DNA of 64,000 nt. Origin: Rhizobium sp. BK376 (GTDB lineage: Bacteria > Pseudomonadota > Alphaproteobacteria > Rhizobiales > Rhizobiaceae). The stretch spans positions 62,001-126,000 of the forward strand of contig NZ_SLZG01000012.1 in the NCBI RefSeq assembly GCF_004341625.1, written 5' to 3'. Both the position numbers and the translations under genes were made by a program. The notes under the pieces are model-generated. The model worked only from the letters and a program-made list of their open reading frames with translations. It ran no database searches and was not told the DNA's origin. This document shows positions 1 to 9,848 of this stretch, in pieces; position 1 is the first letter of the stretch, and every line of letters begins with the position of its first letter.

Positions 1-32
1 TCATCCTGTTCCGAAGGTAGACGAAAGACCCC

Positions 33-1220
33 TCAGCTCAACTTCTTCGCCGCCTGCTCCCTCAGCGCCCTCACAAACGCCTTGTCGCTCCACCCCTCGC
101 GCAGCGCCTCATGCATTAGCTGCGCCTGCGTCTTCGGCGCAAGGCCGCCGAGCGGCGGGTCGCGGTCGAGGTTGGTGGGGAAGGAATAGCCTTCGGCGCA
201 GGACGCGACGGCATTGGCGATCTCGGCTTCCGAGAGCTTGCCCTTCAGCGCTTTCAACGCCGCGAAGAGCTTGCCGCTCATCCGTTCGCGGTCGACCGTT
301 TCCATGGCGCGGCCGAAGGCGGTGGAAACCTGTAGGAGGTTTGCGACGCGCTTGATATCCGTCGAGCGGTTGGTGCCGGCGGCGTGGAAGAGGGCTGGGT
401 TGAAGAAGACGACGTCGCCCTTTTTCAGTGGCAGCTGGACATGGTTCTTCTCGAAATAGTCTTTGAATTCCTGGCGCTTGAGCGCGAGATAGCCGGGCAC
501 ATAGGTCTGGCTGTGCGGCAGGAAGAGGGTCGGACCGCTTTCGAGCGGCATGTCGCAATGGGCAACCGCGCCCTGCAGCGTCAGGACAGGCGAGAGCTTG
601 TGCACATGGGCCGGGAACTGCTCGATGATCTCGGACGACTGAAAGCCGAGATGGTAATCGCGATGGGCGGATTGGGCGGCACCACCCGGATTGACGCGGT
701 TGACTTGCGCTGTCATCTGGTAGCTCGGCCCGAGCCAGGCTTCGCTCGTCAGCGCCACGATGGCATTGCCGTAATATTTCGCGAAGTTTTCAGGGTTGGC
801 GAGGCAGTGCTTTTCCAGCGAGTTCCAGATGCGATCGTTGGCGCCCGGCTTGGCGAAATGATCGCCGCCACCTGATGACGTGCGGTGCTGTTCCTCGATG
901 ATCTCGTCGAAGATCTTGCTGGCGCGGTCGATGATACCTGTGTCCTCATAGGCGCGTTTGAAGACGACGACGCCCGGGCCTTCGCCGAAGGCTTCGCAGA
1001 TTTCGGCCAGAACGGCGCGTCGGCCATCGGTGGTCGCGGCTGCCGCCAGCACCTTGCGGCTGTCATAGATCAGGATGTTCTTTTCGACGGCATCAGCATG
1101 CGGATAATCGGCGAGCTCGGTGGTCTTTTCCGCAAGGGCGCGGAAATCGTCGAGATCACAGCTGTCCTCGGTCAGCCAGACGCGGTCCGCTCTCATTATC
1201 TGAAGATTGTCTGTTTTCAT
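33..1220 (-). CDS. Phytanoyl-CoA dioxygenase (PhyH) family protein
   Basis: Predicted Fe(II)/2-oxoglutarate-dependent oxygenase of 395 residues. The metal triad is visible as HRD at His186/Asp188 and a distal His279 in FHAAGTNRS, with Arg285 as a likely 2-oxoglutarate contact. The start at 1220 is preferred over an in-frame ATG five codons upstream because GGAGGAGG sits just before it. It is divergent from the LacI regulator across about 100 bp, so it is probably controlled by it. The substrate is unknown; neighbours point to sugar or glycoside metabolism rather than phytanate. Confidence 0.85.
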   Translation of the reverse strand: MKTDNLQIMRADRVWLTEDSCDLDDFRALAEKTTELADYPHADAVEKNILIYDSRKVLAAAATTDGRRAVLAEICEAFGEGPGVVVFKRAYEDTGIIDRASKIFDEIIEEQHRTSSGGGDHFAKPGANDRIWNSLEKHCLANPENFAKYYGNAIVALTSEAWLGPSYQMTAQVNRVNPGGAAQSAHRDYHLGFQSSEIIEQFPAHVHKLSPVLTLQGAVAHCDMPLESGPTLFLPHSQTYVPGYLALKRQEFKDYFEKNHVQLPLKKGDVVFFNPALFHAAGTNRSTDIKRVANLLQVSTAFGRAMETVDRERMSGKLFAALKALKGKLSEAEIANAVASCAEGYSFPTNLDRDPPLGGLAPKTQAQLMHEALREGWSDKAFVRALREQAAKKLS

Positions 1221-1318
1221 CGGTGCCTCCTCCATCGGATGAATGAGAGGACTATACGCCTGACATCGAGTTGATATAGATCATAAAACCATCAAAAATC
1301 CATCAGAACGAACGCATC

Positions 1319-2338
1319 ATGACCCATCCCTTTCTCGTCAAGGACATCGCCTTCCAGGCCGGATTGAGCACGGCGACGGTGGATCGCGTCCTGAATGAAC
1401 GGCCAGGCGTGCGCCGCCAGACGGCGCTGCGCGTCAAGGCGGCGATCGCCGAGCTTGAAAAGCAGCAGACGGGCGCGGAGACGACCGGGCGCAAGATTGC
1501 GATCGATATTCTGATGGAGACGCCGGAGCGTTTCAGCGCCGCCGTCCGCGAGGCCTTCGAGGCCGAGGTCTCGACCTTCCTGCCGACGGTCTTCCGCTGT
1601 CGCTTCCATTTTTCCGAGATCATGAAACCGGCGGAACTGGCGCAGCTGATCGACCGTATCCGTCTGCGCGGCACGGACGGGCTTGTCGTCAAGGTTCCTG
1701 ATGTGCCCGATGTCGTCGAGGCGGTTCGCCGCGCCATCGAGGCCGGAATTCCTGTTGTAACGCTGGTGACGGATCTGCCGAATGTTGCGCGATCAGCCTA
1801 TGCCGGCGCGGATAATCGCGCCGCGGGCGAGACCGCTGCCTATCTGATCGGGGAATATCTTGGCGAGAACGGCCACGTGCTGGTGACGCTCTCCAGCAGC
1901 CGGTTTCGCGGCGAGGAAGAGCGCGAGATTGGTTTCCGCCGCATCATGCGCGACCGGTTCCCCGGCATCGGCATGACAGAGATCAGCGAAGGCCATGGCA
2001 CGGATGCGGCGACCGGAAGCCTTGCGGCAGCGGAGCTGGCGCGGCATCCATCCATCAATGCGGTTTATTCGATCGGCGGCGGCAATCGCGCGGTTCTTGC
2101 GGCCTTCGAAGCGGCGGGGCGGCCCGTGCGGGTCTTCGTCGCGCATGATCTCGATGCCGACAATAGGGTGCTGCTGTCAGAGCGGCGGATCACATTCGTG
2201 CTGCATCATGATCTCCGGACGGATGCGCGCTCCGCCTTTCGCGCCATCATGAGCCGGATCCCGATCGCGGGGCGCGGCTTTTCATCGTCGCTGTCGGCGG
2301 TGGAGATCATCACGCCATATAATATGCCGGCGGGGTGA
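1319..2338 (+). CDS. LacI family transcriptional regulator
   Basis: A 339-residue repressor-type protein. An N-terminal LacI helix-turn-helix (VKDIAFQAGLSTATVDRVLN, about residues 8-27) is followed by a periplasmic-binding-protein-like sensor domain from about residue 60. It is divergent from the PhyH gene and convergent with the ThuA-like gene, so it likely controls the flanking carbohydrate genes. No strong Shine-Dalgarno precedes the ATG. The effector sugar cannot be read from the sequence. Confidence 0.88.
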   Translation: MTHPFLVKDIAFQAGLSTATVDRVLNERPGVRRQTALRVKAAIAELEKQQTGAETTGRKIAIDILMETPERFSAAVREAFEAEVSTFLPTVFRCRFHFSEIMKPAELAQLIDRIRLRGTDGLVVKVPDVPDVVEAVRRAIEAGIPVVTLVTDLPNVARSAYAGADNRAAGETAAYLIGEYLGENGHVLVTLSSSRFRGEEEREIGFRRIMRDRFPGIGMTEISEGHGTDAATGSLAAAELARHPSINAVYSIGGGNRAVLAAFEAAGRPVRVFVAHDLDADNRVLLSERRITFVLHHDLRTDARSAFRAIMSRIPIAGRGFSSSLSAVEIITPYNMPAG

Positions 2339-2349
2339 GCCGCCGGCAT
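2324..2349. terminator. Perfect 10-bp hairpin between convergent genes
   Basis: Arms ATGCCGGCGG and CCGCCGGCAT flank a 6-nt loop. The stem contains the last LacI codons and the stop codon lies in the loop. There is no clear T tract, but the position between convergent genes suggests a two-way transcription stop. Confidence 0.5.
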
Positions 2350-2362
2350 AGGGATAAGAGGC

Positions 2363-3004
<642 letters not shown>

Positions 3005-3019
3005 TTCCATTCCTCCTGA

Positions 3020-4120
3020 TTAGCGACCGAGCTTTCCGTCCACGAGGGATTCGGAGAGCGGGGCCGGGCGTTCCGTCTGTGTTGTTATGGTGACCGTGCG
3101 ACCGCTGTCGGACGCGGTCTGGAAGGCTTCCATGACTTCGAGCACGTGCAGGGCAAGGCTGCCATTGGCGCGGTGCGGCCGGTTCGAGCGGATGGCATGC
3201 GCCATGTCGGCGACGCCGAGCGAGCGATAGTTGCCATCGGCATAGGGCGCTGTTACCTCGCGTTCCTGGAATTCGCCGCCCTTCTTCAGATATTCGACCG
3301 GGCCGGCGAAGCGGTTTGGGTCGGGCACGATCAGCGTTCCCTCCGTGCCGTAAACTTCGAGCGGCACATGCTTGTGGCCGGCGACATCGAAACTCATGCC
3401 GATCTGGACGACGGCACCGTTGGCAAAGGCCATGACGCCGGCGACATGGGTCGCGACATGAACGGGGATGCGCTCGCCATTGCGTGGCTCGCTGGTGATG
3501 ATGCGCTCCTTGCGCGGCGACACGGCAAAGCCGGCGACCTGGGAGACCGGGCCGAGCAGGTTGACAAGGTCGGTGATGTAGTAGGGACCCATATCGAGCA
3601 TCGGGCCGCCGCCGACTTCATAATAGAAAGCCGGATTCGGGTGCCAGCGCTCATGGCCGGGACACATGAAGGTCGCGGTGCCGCCGACCGGCTGGCCGAT
3701 CGCGCCCTCGTCGATGATGGCGCGTGCCGTCTGGTGCCCGCCGCCGAGGAAGGTGTCGGGGGCGGCGCCGATGCGCAGGCCCTTTGCCATGGCGGCATCG
3801 GCGAGCTTCTTGCCTTCGGTAAAGTTGATGCCGAGCGGCTTTTCGGAATAAGTGTGCTTGCCGGCATCGAGCGCCTGCAAGCCGACCGCGACATGGGCCT
3901 TCGGGATCGTCAGGTTGACGATGATCTCGACTGAGGGATCCGCCATCAGCGTCGCAACATCGACAGCCTTCAGGCCGAATTCGGCGGCCTTGGCCTCCGC
4001 CAGTTCGCGGTTCAGGTCGGCCACGCCCCTGATGTCGAGGATCGGGAAGGATTTCATCGCGGTGAGATAGGCGCCGGAAATATTTCCGCAGCCGATGATG
4101 CCGATACCAACTTTTTCCAT
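3020..4120 (-). CDS. Gfo/Idh/MocA family NAD(P)-dependent oxidoreductase
   Basis: A 366-residue dehydrogenase. The N-terminal Rossmann motif is GIGIIGCGNISGAY; the EKPLG motif typical of the family (SEKPLGINF) lies near residue 95, and the C-terminal substrate domain includes GGGPMLDMGPYY. Such enzymes oxidise sugars or cyclitols, often at C3. The ATG at 4120 follows GGAGGAG at five bases; an in-frame GTG two codons upstream overlaps that site. It is the first gene of a pair with the ThuA-like gene and resembles ThuB in role. Confidence 0.87.
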   Translation of the reverse strand: MEKVGIGIIGCGNISGAYLTAMKSFPILDIRGVADLNRELAEAKAAEFGLKAVDVATLMADPSVEIIVNLTIPKAHVAVGLQALDAGKHTYSEKPLGINFTEGKKLADAAMAKGLRIGAAPDTFLGGGHQTARAIIDEGAIGQPVGGTATFMCPGHERWHPNPAFYYEVGGGPMLDMGPYYITDLVNLLGPVSQVAGFAVSPRKERIITSEPRNGERIPVHVATHVAGVMAFANGAVVQIGMSFDVAGHKHVPLEVYGTEGTLIVPDPNRFAGPVEYLKKGGEFQEREVTAPYADGNYRSLGVADMAHAIRSNRPHRANGSLALHVLEVMEAFQTASDSGRTVTITTQTERPAPLSESLVDGKLGR

Positions 4121-4161
4121 AAACACTCCTCCAAATGGATTTGTCGATAAACCGTGGGATT

Positions 4162-5367
4162 TCAGAGAGCCGGTGCCGGCCCGGTCGTGCCCCAGGGCGA
4201 TTCATAGAGCTCGCGCAGGGCAACGACGGCCGCGCCTTGAGCCCAGGTTTCGTCAGCGGACTGGTCGAAGACCAGTTCCGCAACCTCCTCGATCGATGGC
4301 GGGATGGCCGTCGCGTAGGCCTCGCGCAGGCTGTCCAGGAACGGCCGGCCGAGCGCCAGGCTGGAGCCGACCAGGATGACGCGCGGCGGCGCAAACAGGG
4401 TAACGATATTGGCGAGCGCCATGCCGCAGGCCTCGCCGGCGCGGATGGCGGCGCTGATCAGCGTGTTGTCTTCTGCGGCGATCAGCGTCTGCGCATGGGC
4501 CATGCCGCGGCCGAGACGGATCGCTTCGGCAAAACGGCCGCCGGTCGGTTGATCGCCGAGGATCGCGCCTTCGCCGGCCTGGCTCGACAGGCGGATCAGC
4601 CCCTGCGGACCGATTCCGAGCACCATGTCGCCGAGATTGTGGCTAAGGCCGCCCGCACCGCGAAAAAGCTGGCCGCCATGCAGCACGCCGAGCCCAAGCG
4701 TCTGCTCGAGTGAAACGAGCACCATGTCGTCCAGATCCCGCGCCTGACCGAACCAGTGATGGGCGAGCGTGATCGCATGGGCATCGCTCTCGACCATCGT
4801 TGTCACACCGAGGCGATCCGACATTTCGCGGGCGAAATCGACGTCGGATTCACGGAAGATGGGGCTGGTGCGGACGAGGCCGGTGCGATGCTCGACGACG
4901 CCGGGGAGGCCGAGGCAGACGGAATCGATTTCCTCGATCGAAAGATCGGCATCGACGACGCAACGGCGAATGCCATCCTCGATGAGATCGGCGATGACGT
5001 TGATCGGCTGGCGATCGACGCGCAACGCCAGCGTCAGCTTGGACAGCACCTCGCCGCGGAAATCGGTAACGACGAAGACCATGCGGTTTGCCGCAATCTT
5101 GGCGCCTACGACGCGGGCAGCATCGGGATTGAGTTCCAGCATGACGCGGGGTCGGCCTCTTGCGGCAGCGTTACGGAGGTCTCCCTCGGTCAGTGCCAGG
5201 ATAAGGCCGTCATCCAGCAGCGAGCCGGTGATCGCCGAGACCGTCGTCGTCGAAAGCTGCGTCCGGTCGCTGATCTCGATCCGTGCGATCGACCCCGCCC
5301 GCCGGATCGTATCCAGCACGTTGAAGCGGTTGATCGCCCGCATAAGTTCGGGATCTGCAGTCTTCAT
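4162..5367 (-). CDS. ROK family transcriptional regulator
   Basis: A 401-residue NagC/XylR-type regulator. An N-terminal winged helix (about residues 12-60, including TQLSTTTVSAITGSLLDDGL) precedes a ROK sugar-kinase-like domain with GLPGVVEHRTGLV and GGLSHNLGDM. The cysteine cluster that normally binds zinc after the GHM-like motif is absent (GPQGLIRLSSQAG at that place). The start was chosen where homology to the HTH begins; 50 further upstream codons are open but run into the promoter. It is divergent from the sugar ABC operon and probably represses it. Confidence 0.85.
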   Translation of the reverse strand: MKTADPELMRAINRFNVLDTIRRAGSIARIEISDRTQLSTTTVSAITGSLLDDGLILALTEGDLRNAAARGRPRVMLELNPDAARVVGAKIAANRMVFVVTDFRGEVLSKLTLALRVDRQPINVIADLIEDGIRRCVVDADLSIEEIDSVCLGLPGVVEHRTGLVRTSPIFRESDVDFAREMSDRLGVTTMVESDAHAITLAHHWFGQARDLDDMVLVSLEQTLGLGVLHGGQLFRGAGGLSHNLGDMVLGIGPQGLIRLSSQAGEGAILGDQPTGGRFAEAIRLGRGMAHAQTLIAAEDNTLISAAIRAGEACGMALANIVTLFAPPRVILVGSSLALGRPFLDSLREAYATAIPPSIEEVAELVFDQSADETWAQGAAVVALRELYESPWGTTGPAPAL

Positions 5368-5473
5368 GAAATTCTGGCCGAGTGCATTTAGTGGCTTGTC
5401 GTAATCGTTGTTTTGGGCGTTATTTTTGGCGGGTTGCGAATTTAATACCGCCCTCAAGCCCCCTCTTGTCAAG

Positions 5474-5531
5474 CCGCTTTGCCTAAAAATTAGGAAAGGC
5501 GGTTGACATTCGAGCAAACTTCCCTTGAATT
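5474..5531 (+). promoter_or_regulatory. Candidate ROK operator and promoter of the sugar ABC operon
   Basis: An imperfect inverted repeat (CCGCTTTGCCTAA at 5474-5486 and its near complement at 5490-5502, 11 of 13 positions) abuts TTGACA at 5503. A weak -10 (TGAATT) lies 17 bases on. It sits between the divergent ROK and binding-protein genes. Assignment as operator is inference. Confidence 0.45.
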
Positions 5532-5588
5532 AATCCGCATAAGGGAAAAATTGCTGAGGAACTTTAGATCCCTTCTGGAGGAGAAATC

Positions 5589-6899
5589 ATGTTTCATTTT
5601 GCAAGGGCGAAGGCCCTTAGCGGCGCACGCGTTGCTGCGATTTCGGCCGCGACAGGTCTTGCCATTCTGCTCGGCGCGGGAAATGCCGCAGCGGAAACGG
5701 TCGTCAAGTGGCTGCATCTCGAACTGGATCCCGGCTATGTCGCGATCTGGCGCAAGATCGCCGATCAATACGAAGCGTCCCATCCGGGCGTGAAGATCCA
5801 GATGCAATTCCTGGAAAACGAAGCCTTCAAGGCCAAGCTGCCGACGCTGCTTCAATCCAGCGATGCGCCCGATTTCTTCTACAGCTGGGGCGGCGGCGTG
5901 CTGAAGCAGCAGTTGCAGACCGGGACCCTGATGGATCTGACCTCTGCCATGAACGCCAATGGCGGCGAGTGGCTGAAGGCCTATAACCCCGCTTCCGTCA
6001 CCGGCCTGACCTTCGATGGCAAGATCGGCGCCGTGCCGTTTAAACTCGGTACTGTCAGCTTCTTCTACAACAAGGCTCTCTTCGCCAAGGCCGGCGTCGA
6101 TGCGTCAGCCATCAAGACCTGGGACGACTATCTGGCCGCGGTCAAAAAGATCAAGGCAGCAGGCATTGTTCCGATCGCTGGCGGCGGCGGCGAGAAGTGG
6201 CCGATCCACTTCTACTGGAGCTATCTCGTGATGCGCGACGGTGGCCAGAAGGTGTTCGATGCTGCCAAATCAGGGCAGGGCGACGGCTTCAACGATCCCG
6301 CCATCATCAAGGCCGGTGAGCAGCTGGCCGAACTCGGCAAGCTCGATCCCTTCCAGCCCGGCTATCTCGGCGCCACCTGGCCGCAGACGCTCGGCGTCTT
6401 CGGCGACGGCAAGGCTGCCATGATCCTTGGCTTCGAAAACACCCAAGCCAACCAGAAAACCAATGCCGGCGACGGCAAGGGTCTGGCACCGGACAATATC
6501 GGCCGCTTCGCATTCCCGGCCGTGACGGGTGGCGCTGGCGATCCGAACGACACGCTCGGCGGCCTGAACGCCTGGGCCGTGACGAAGAAGGCTCCGCCGG
6601 AAACGCTCGATTTCCTGAAGTATCTGACCAATGCCGACAATGAGCGCATCATGGCGAAGGCCGGCATGATCCTTCCCGTCACCAACGGCTCGGAAGACGG
6701 CATCACCAATCCGCTGATGGCCGATGCCGCCAAGCAGCTCGCCGCCACCAAATGGCACCAGAACTTCTTCGACCAGGATCTCGGCCCCTCCGTCGGCCGC
6801 GTGGTCAACGACGTCTCGGTCGCGATCGTGTCGGGCCAGATGACCCCGAAGGATGGCGCCCAGCAGGTCCAGGACGCCTTCGAGCAGGACCAGCTCTAA
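5589..6899 (+). CDS. Sugar ABC transporter substrate-binding protein (family 1)
   Basis: A 436-residue periplasmic binding protein. A Sec signal peptide ends near GAGNAAAE (about residue 36). The mature part has the usual extracellular family 1 layout (FYNKALFAKAGV, TWDDYLAAVKKIKAAG, WPQTLGVFGDGKAAM). GGAGGAG lies five bases before the ATG. It is the first gene of a four-gene import operon; a hairpin after its stop probably sets its excess over the permeases. The ligand is likely an oligosaccharide or glycoside, judging by the ThuA-like and Gfo/Idh neighbours. Confidence 0.92.
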   Translation: MFHFARAKALSGARVAAISAATGLAILLGAGNAAAETVVKWLHLELDPGYVAIWRKIADQYEASHPGVKIQMQFLENEAFKAKLPTLLQSSDAPDFFYSWGGGVLKQQLQTGTLMDLTSAMNANGGEWLKAYNPASVTGLTFDGKIGAVPFKLGTVSFFYNKALFAKAGVDASAIKTWDDYLAAVKKIKAAGIVPIAGGGGEKWPIHFYWSYLVMRDGGQKVFDAAKSGQGDGFNDPAIIKAGEQLAELGKLDPFQPGYLGATWPQTLGVFGDGKAAMILGFENTQANQKTNAGDGKGLAPDNIGRFAFPAVTGGAGDPNDTLGGLNAWAVTKKAPPETLDFLKYLTNADNERIMAKAGMILPVTNGSEDGITNPLMADAAKQLAATKWHQNFFDQDLGPSVGRVVNDVSVAIVSGQMTPKDGAQQVQDAFEQDQL

Positions 6900-6908
6900 G
6901 GGGTACAT

Positions 6909-6950
6909 GGGCGCCGGCTTCCCCCTTGGCCGGCGCCCGTTTTAGTTTTC
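6909..6950 (+). terminator. Intercistronic terminator or attenuator
   Basis: A perfect 10-bp GC-rich stem (GGGCGCCGGC with GCCGGCGCCC) with a 10-nt loop is followed by GTTTTAGTTTTC. It lies between the binding-protein and first permease genes, where partial termination or mRNA stabilisation is common. Confidence 0.75.
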
Positions 6951-6966
6951 AAGAGCAAGGACGATC

Positions 6967-7905
6967 ATGACTGATGTCAGCATAACGACCGCGCTGCGGC
7001 CCGAAACCGGCGCCAAATCGGCAAGGCGGCACAAGAGCCCCGCCGATCGCGGTCGTCTACCGGTCATCCTGTTGTTTCTTCCGGCAGCGCTGCTGTTGTT
7101 CACGATCTTCGTCATCCTGCCGATGGGCGAAGCGGCCTGGTACAGTCTCTACAAGTGGGACGGCTATGGGCCGCCGACCGAATTCATCGGCCTCCGGAAT
7201 TTCGAGCTGCTGCTCAAGAACGGCGCGTTCCTCACCTCGCTGAAGAACAATGCGCTGATCATCGCCGTCTCGATCATCATCCAGATACCGCTCGCCATCT
7301 GGCTTGCGATGATGCTGGCGCATCGCATTGCCGGCGTCGTGCTGTTTCGGCTGATCTTCTTCCTGCCCTATGTACTTGCCGAGGTTGCGGCCGGTCTGAT
7401 CTGGCGCTTCGTCTATGACGGCGATTATGGTCTCTTCGCCACCTTCGCGCATCTCTTCGGCTTTCAGACGCCCTATGTGCTCGCCGACAAGGACCTTGCC
7501 ATGTATGCGGTCCTTGCCGTCGTGGTCTGGAAATATTTCGGCTTCCACATGATGCTGTTCATCGCTGGTCTGCAATCGCTCGACAGCAGTATATTGGAAG
7601 CGGCGGAGATCGACGGGGCGACAGGCTGGCAGAAATTTCGCTATATAACGCTGCCGCTTTTGGGCTCGACGCTGCGCCTTTCCGTCTTCTTCGCCGTCGT
7701 CGGTTCGCTGCAGCTATTCGATCTGATCATGCCGTTGACCGGTGGCGGACCGTTCAATTCCACGCAGACGATGGTGACGTTCCTCTTCAATTTCGGCGTC
7801 ACTCGCATGCAGGTCGGGCTCGGCAGCGCCGTCGGCGTCGTGCTGTTCATAATCTGCGTGACGCTCGCCTTTGGCTACAAACGGATATTTATGCGCAATG
7901 ACTGA
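6967..7905 (+). CDS. Sugar ABC transporter permease, MalF/UgpA type
   Basis: A 312-residue inner-membrane protein with about six membrane helices, the first after a charged N-tail (about residues 35-55). The EAA loop that docks the ATPase is visible as EAAEIDGATGWQKFRYITLPLL. The family usually pairs with a MalG-type partner, which follows directly and overlaps the 3' end by eight bases. Confidence 0.92.
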   Translation: MTDVSITTALRPETGAKSARRHKSPADRGRLPVILLFLPAALLLFTIFVILPMGEAAWYSLYKWDGYGPPTEFIGLRNFELLLKNGAFLTSLKNNALIIAVSIIIQIPLAIWLAMMLAHRIAGVVLFRLIFFLPYVLAEVAAGLIWRFVYDGDYGLFATFAHLFGFQTPYVLADKDLAMYAVLAVVVWKYFGFHMMLFIAGLQSLDSSILEAAEIDGATGWQKFRYITLPLLGSTLRLSVFFAVVGSLQLFDLIMPLTGGGPFNSTQTMVTFLFNFGVTRMQVGLGSAVGVVLFIICVTLAFGYKRIFMRND

Positions 7906-8746
7906 TATGGCCTCATCCGTCCGCGAAAGCACCGGCACGAAGATCTATCTCTACGTGTCGCTTGGTATCATCGCCGCCATCGTGCTGGTTCCGCTGCTGA
8001 CGACGGCGCTCGGCGGCTTCAAGTCGCTTGGCGACCTCCGTACCAATCCCTTCGGCCTGCCTGTCGAGTGGCACTTCGAGAACTATACGGACATCCTGTT
8101 CGGCGAGCGCTACTGGCGGCAGATGATGAATTCGCTGATCATCGCCGTGCTGACCGTGTTCCTTACGGTCTCCGTCTCGGCAATGGCGGCCTTCACCTTC
8201 GCGCATGTGAAGTTCTTCGGTTCGAACTTCCTGCTCAACTATTTCCTGATCGGGCTGATGTTCCCGGCGGCAACGGCGATCCTGCCGCTCTTCATCCGCA
8301 TCCGAGATCTCGGGCTGCTCAATACCTATTGGGGCGTGGTGCTGCCGCAGGTTGCTTTCGGGCTCGGCATGAGCATTCTTCTGTTCCGGAACTATTTTCG
8401 AAACCTTCCGGAAGAATTGTTCCAGGCGGCCTTCGTCGATGGTTGCGGCTATATCCGCTTCTTCTGGCATATCTCGCTGCCGCTTTCCCGGCCAATCGTC
8501 GCGACGGTCAGCATCATCTCCTTCGTCGGTAGCTGGAACAGCTATATCCTGCCGCTGATCATGCTGAATTCGGATTCGATCTATCCCTGGCCGCTCGGGA
8601 TCATGGTCTATCGCGGCGAGTTTGGCACCCAGTGGCAGCTGGTGCTGGCCTTCATCACGCTCACCATCGCGCCGACCATCATCGTCTTCTTCCTTGCCCA
8701 GAAGCACATCATCGCCGGCCTGACCGCCGGTGCCGTGAAGTCCTGA
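7898..8746 (+). CDS. Sugar ABC transporter permease, MalG/UgpE type
   Basis: A 282-residue permease with six predicted membrane segments and the EAA-like loop QAAFVDGCGYIRFFWHISLP. The start at 7898 overlaps the upstream permease stop by eight bases; an ATG three codons later is also possible. The sequence upstream of 7898 is open but codes for the previous gene in another frame. It forms the heterodimeric channel with the preceding gene product. Confidence 0.9.
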   Translation: MTDMASSVRESTGTKIYLYVSLGIIAAIVLVPLLTTALGGFKSLGDLRTNPFGLPVEWHFENYTDILFGERYWRQMMNSLIIAVLTVFLTVSVSAMAAFTFAHVKFFGSNFLLNYFLIGLMFPAATAILPLFIRIRDLGLLNTYWGVVLPQVAFGLGMSILLFRNYFRNLPEELFQAAFVDGCGYIRFFWHISLPLSRPIVATVSIISFVGSWNSYILPLIMLNSDSIYPWPLGIMVYRGEFGTQWQLVLAFITLTIAPTIIVFFLAQKHIIAGLTAGAVKS

Positions 8747-8771
8747 GCGCATCGATATCGGAGTAAACAGC

Positions 8772-9842
8772 ATGGCATCCGTCGAACTGCAGAACATCCG
8801 CAAGCATTATGGCGCGTTGCCGGTCATCCACGGCGTGTCGCTCGCGATCGAGGATGGCGAGTTCATCGCGCTCGTGGGGCCGTCGGGCTGCGGCAAGTCC
8901 ACGCTGCTGCGGATGATCGCCGGCCTCGAGGAGATCACCGAGGGCGACGTCATGATCGGCGGGCAGGTGGTCAATTCCATGACGCCGCGCGAGCGCAATA
9001 TCGCAATGGTCTTCCAGTCCTACGCGCTCTATCCGCATATGACCGTCGCCGAGAACATGGGCTTCAATCTGAAGCTTTCCGGCGAAAGCAAGGACAATAT
9101 CGCCAAGCGCGTCAACGAGGCGGCGCGCATGCTCGACCTTACCAATCTTCTCGACCGCAAGCCGGCGCAGCTTTCCGGCGGCCAGCGCCAGCGCGTCGCC
9201 ATGGGCCGCGCCGTCGTGCGCAATCCCGCCGTCTTCCTGTTCGACGAGCCGTTGTCGAACCTCGACGCGAAGCTGCGCGTGCAGATGCGCTCGGAGATCA
9301 AGGCCTTGCACCAGAAGGTCCAGACGACCTCGATCTATGTCACCCATGACCAGATCGAGGCCATGACGCTTGCCGACCGGATCGTCGTTCTTAACCATGG
9401 CAAGATCGAGCAGCAGGGCACGCCGATCGAGCTTTACCGTCAACCGGCCAATCTCTTCGTCGCGGGTTTCATCGGTTCGCCGGCAATGAACGTGCTGGAG
9501 GGCGTCGTCGATGGCGTCGACGGTTCGCCCGCCGTGCGCCTGAAGGACGGGACGCCGATCCGGATCGGCGTCGATCGAAAAGTGAAATCCGGTCAATCCG
9601 TGAAAGTGGGCTTGAGGCCGGAACATCTCAATCCGGCCGGGACCGGCTCGCCGTTGACGGGCCAGACCCTGCTGGTCGAGCCGACAGGCGCGCAGACGCA
9701 TGTGCTTTTCGAGCTGGCCGGAGAACAGGTCACTGCCGTTGTGGACGGCGACCTGCCGGTTCGCTATGGCGCGCCGCTCAATGTCGCGGTCAATGCCGAA
9801 CAGGTCTACGTCTTCGACGGGGCAAGCGGCCTCGCGCTATAG
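8772..9842 (+). CDS. ABC transporter ATP-binding protein, UgpC/MsmK/ThuK type
   Basis: A 356-residue ATPase. Walker A is GPSGCGKSTLL, the Q-loop lies in AMVFQSYALYPHMTV, the signature is LSGGQRQRVAMGRA and Walker B is VFLFDEPLSNLDA. A C-terminal TOBE region (about residues 235-350) is typical of carbohydrate importers. It is the last gene of the sugar operon and converges, with only six bases between stops, on the SDR gene. Confidence 0.93.
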   Translation: MASVELQNIRKHYGALPVIHGVSLAIEDGEFIALVGPSGCGKSTLLRMIAGLEEITEGDVMIGGQVVNSMTPRERNIAMVFQSYALYPHMTVAENMGFNLKLSGESKDNIAKRVNEAARMLDLTNLLDRKPAQLSGGQRQRVAMGRAVVRNPAVFLFDEPLSNLDAKLRVQMRSEIKALHQKVQTTSIYVTHDQIEAMTLADRIVVLNHGKIEQQGTPIELYRQPANLFVAGFIGSPAMNVLEGVVDGVDGSPAVRLKDGTPIRIGVDRKVKSGQSVKVGLRPEHLNPAGTGSPLTGQTLLVEPTGAQTHVLFELAGEQVTAVVDGDLPVRYGAPLNVAVNAEQVYVFDGASGLAL

Positions 9843-9848
9843 ATCCGG

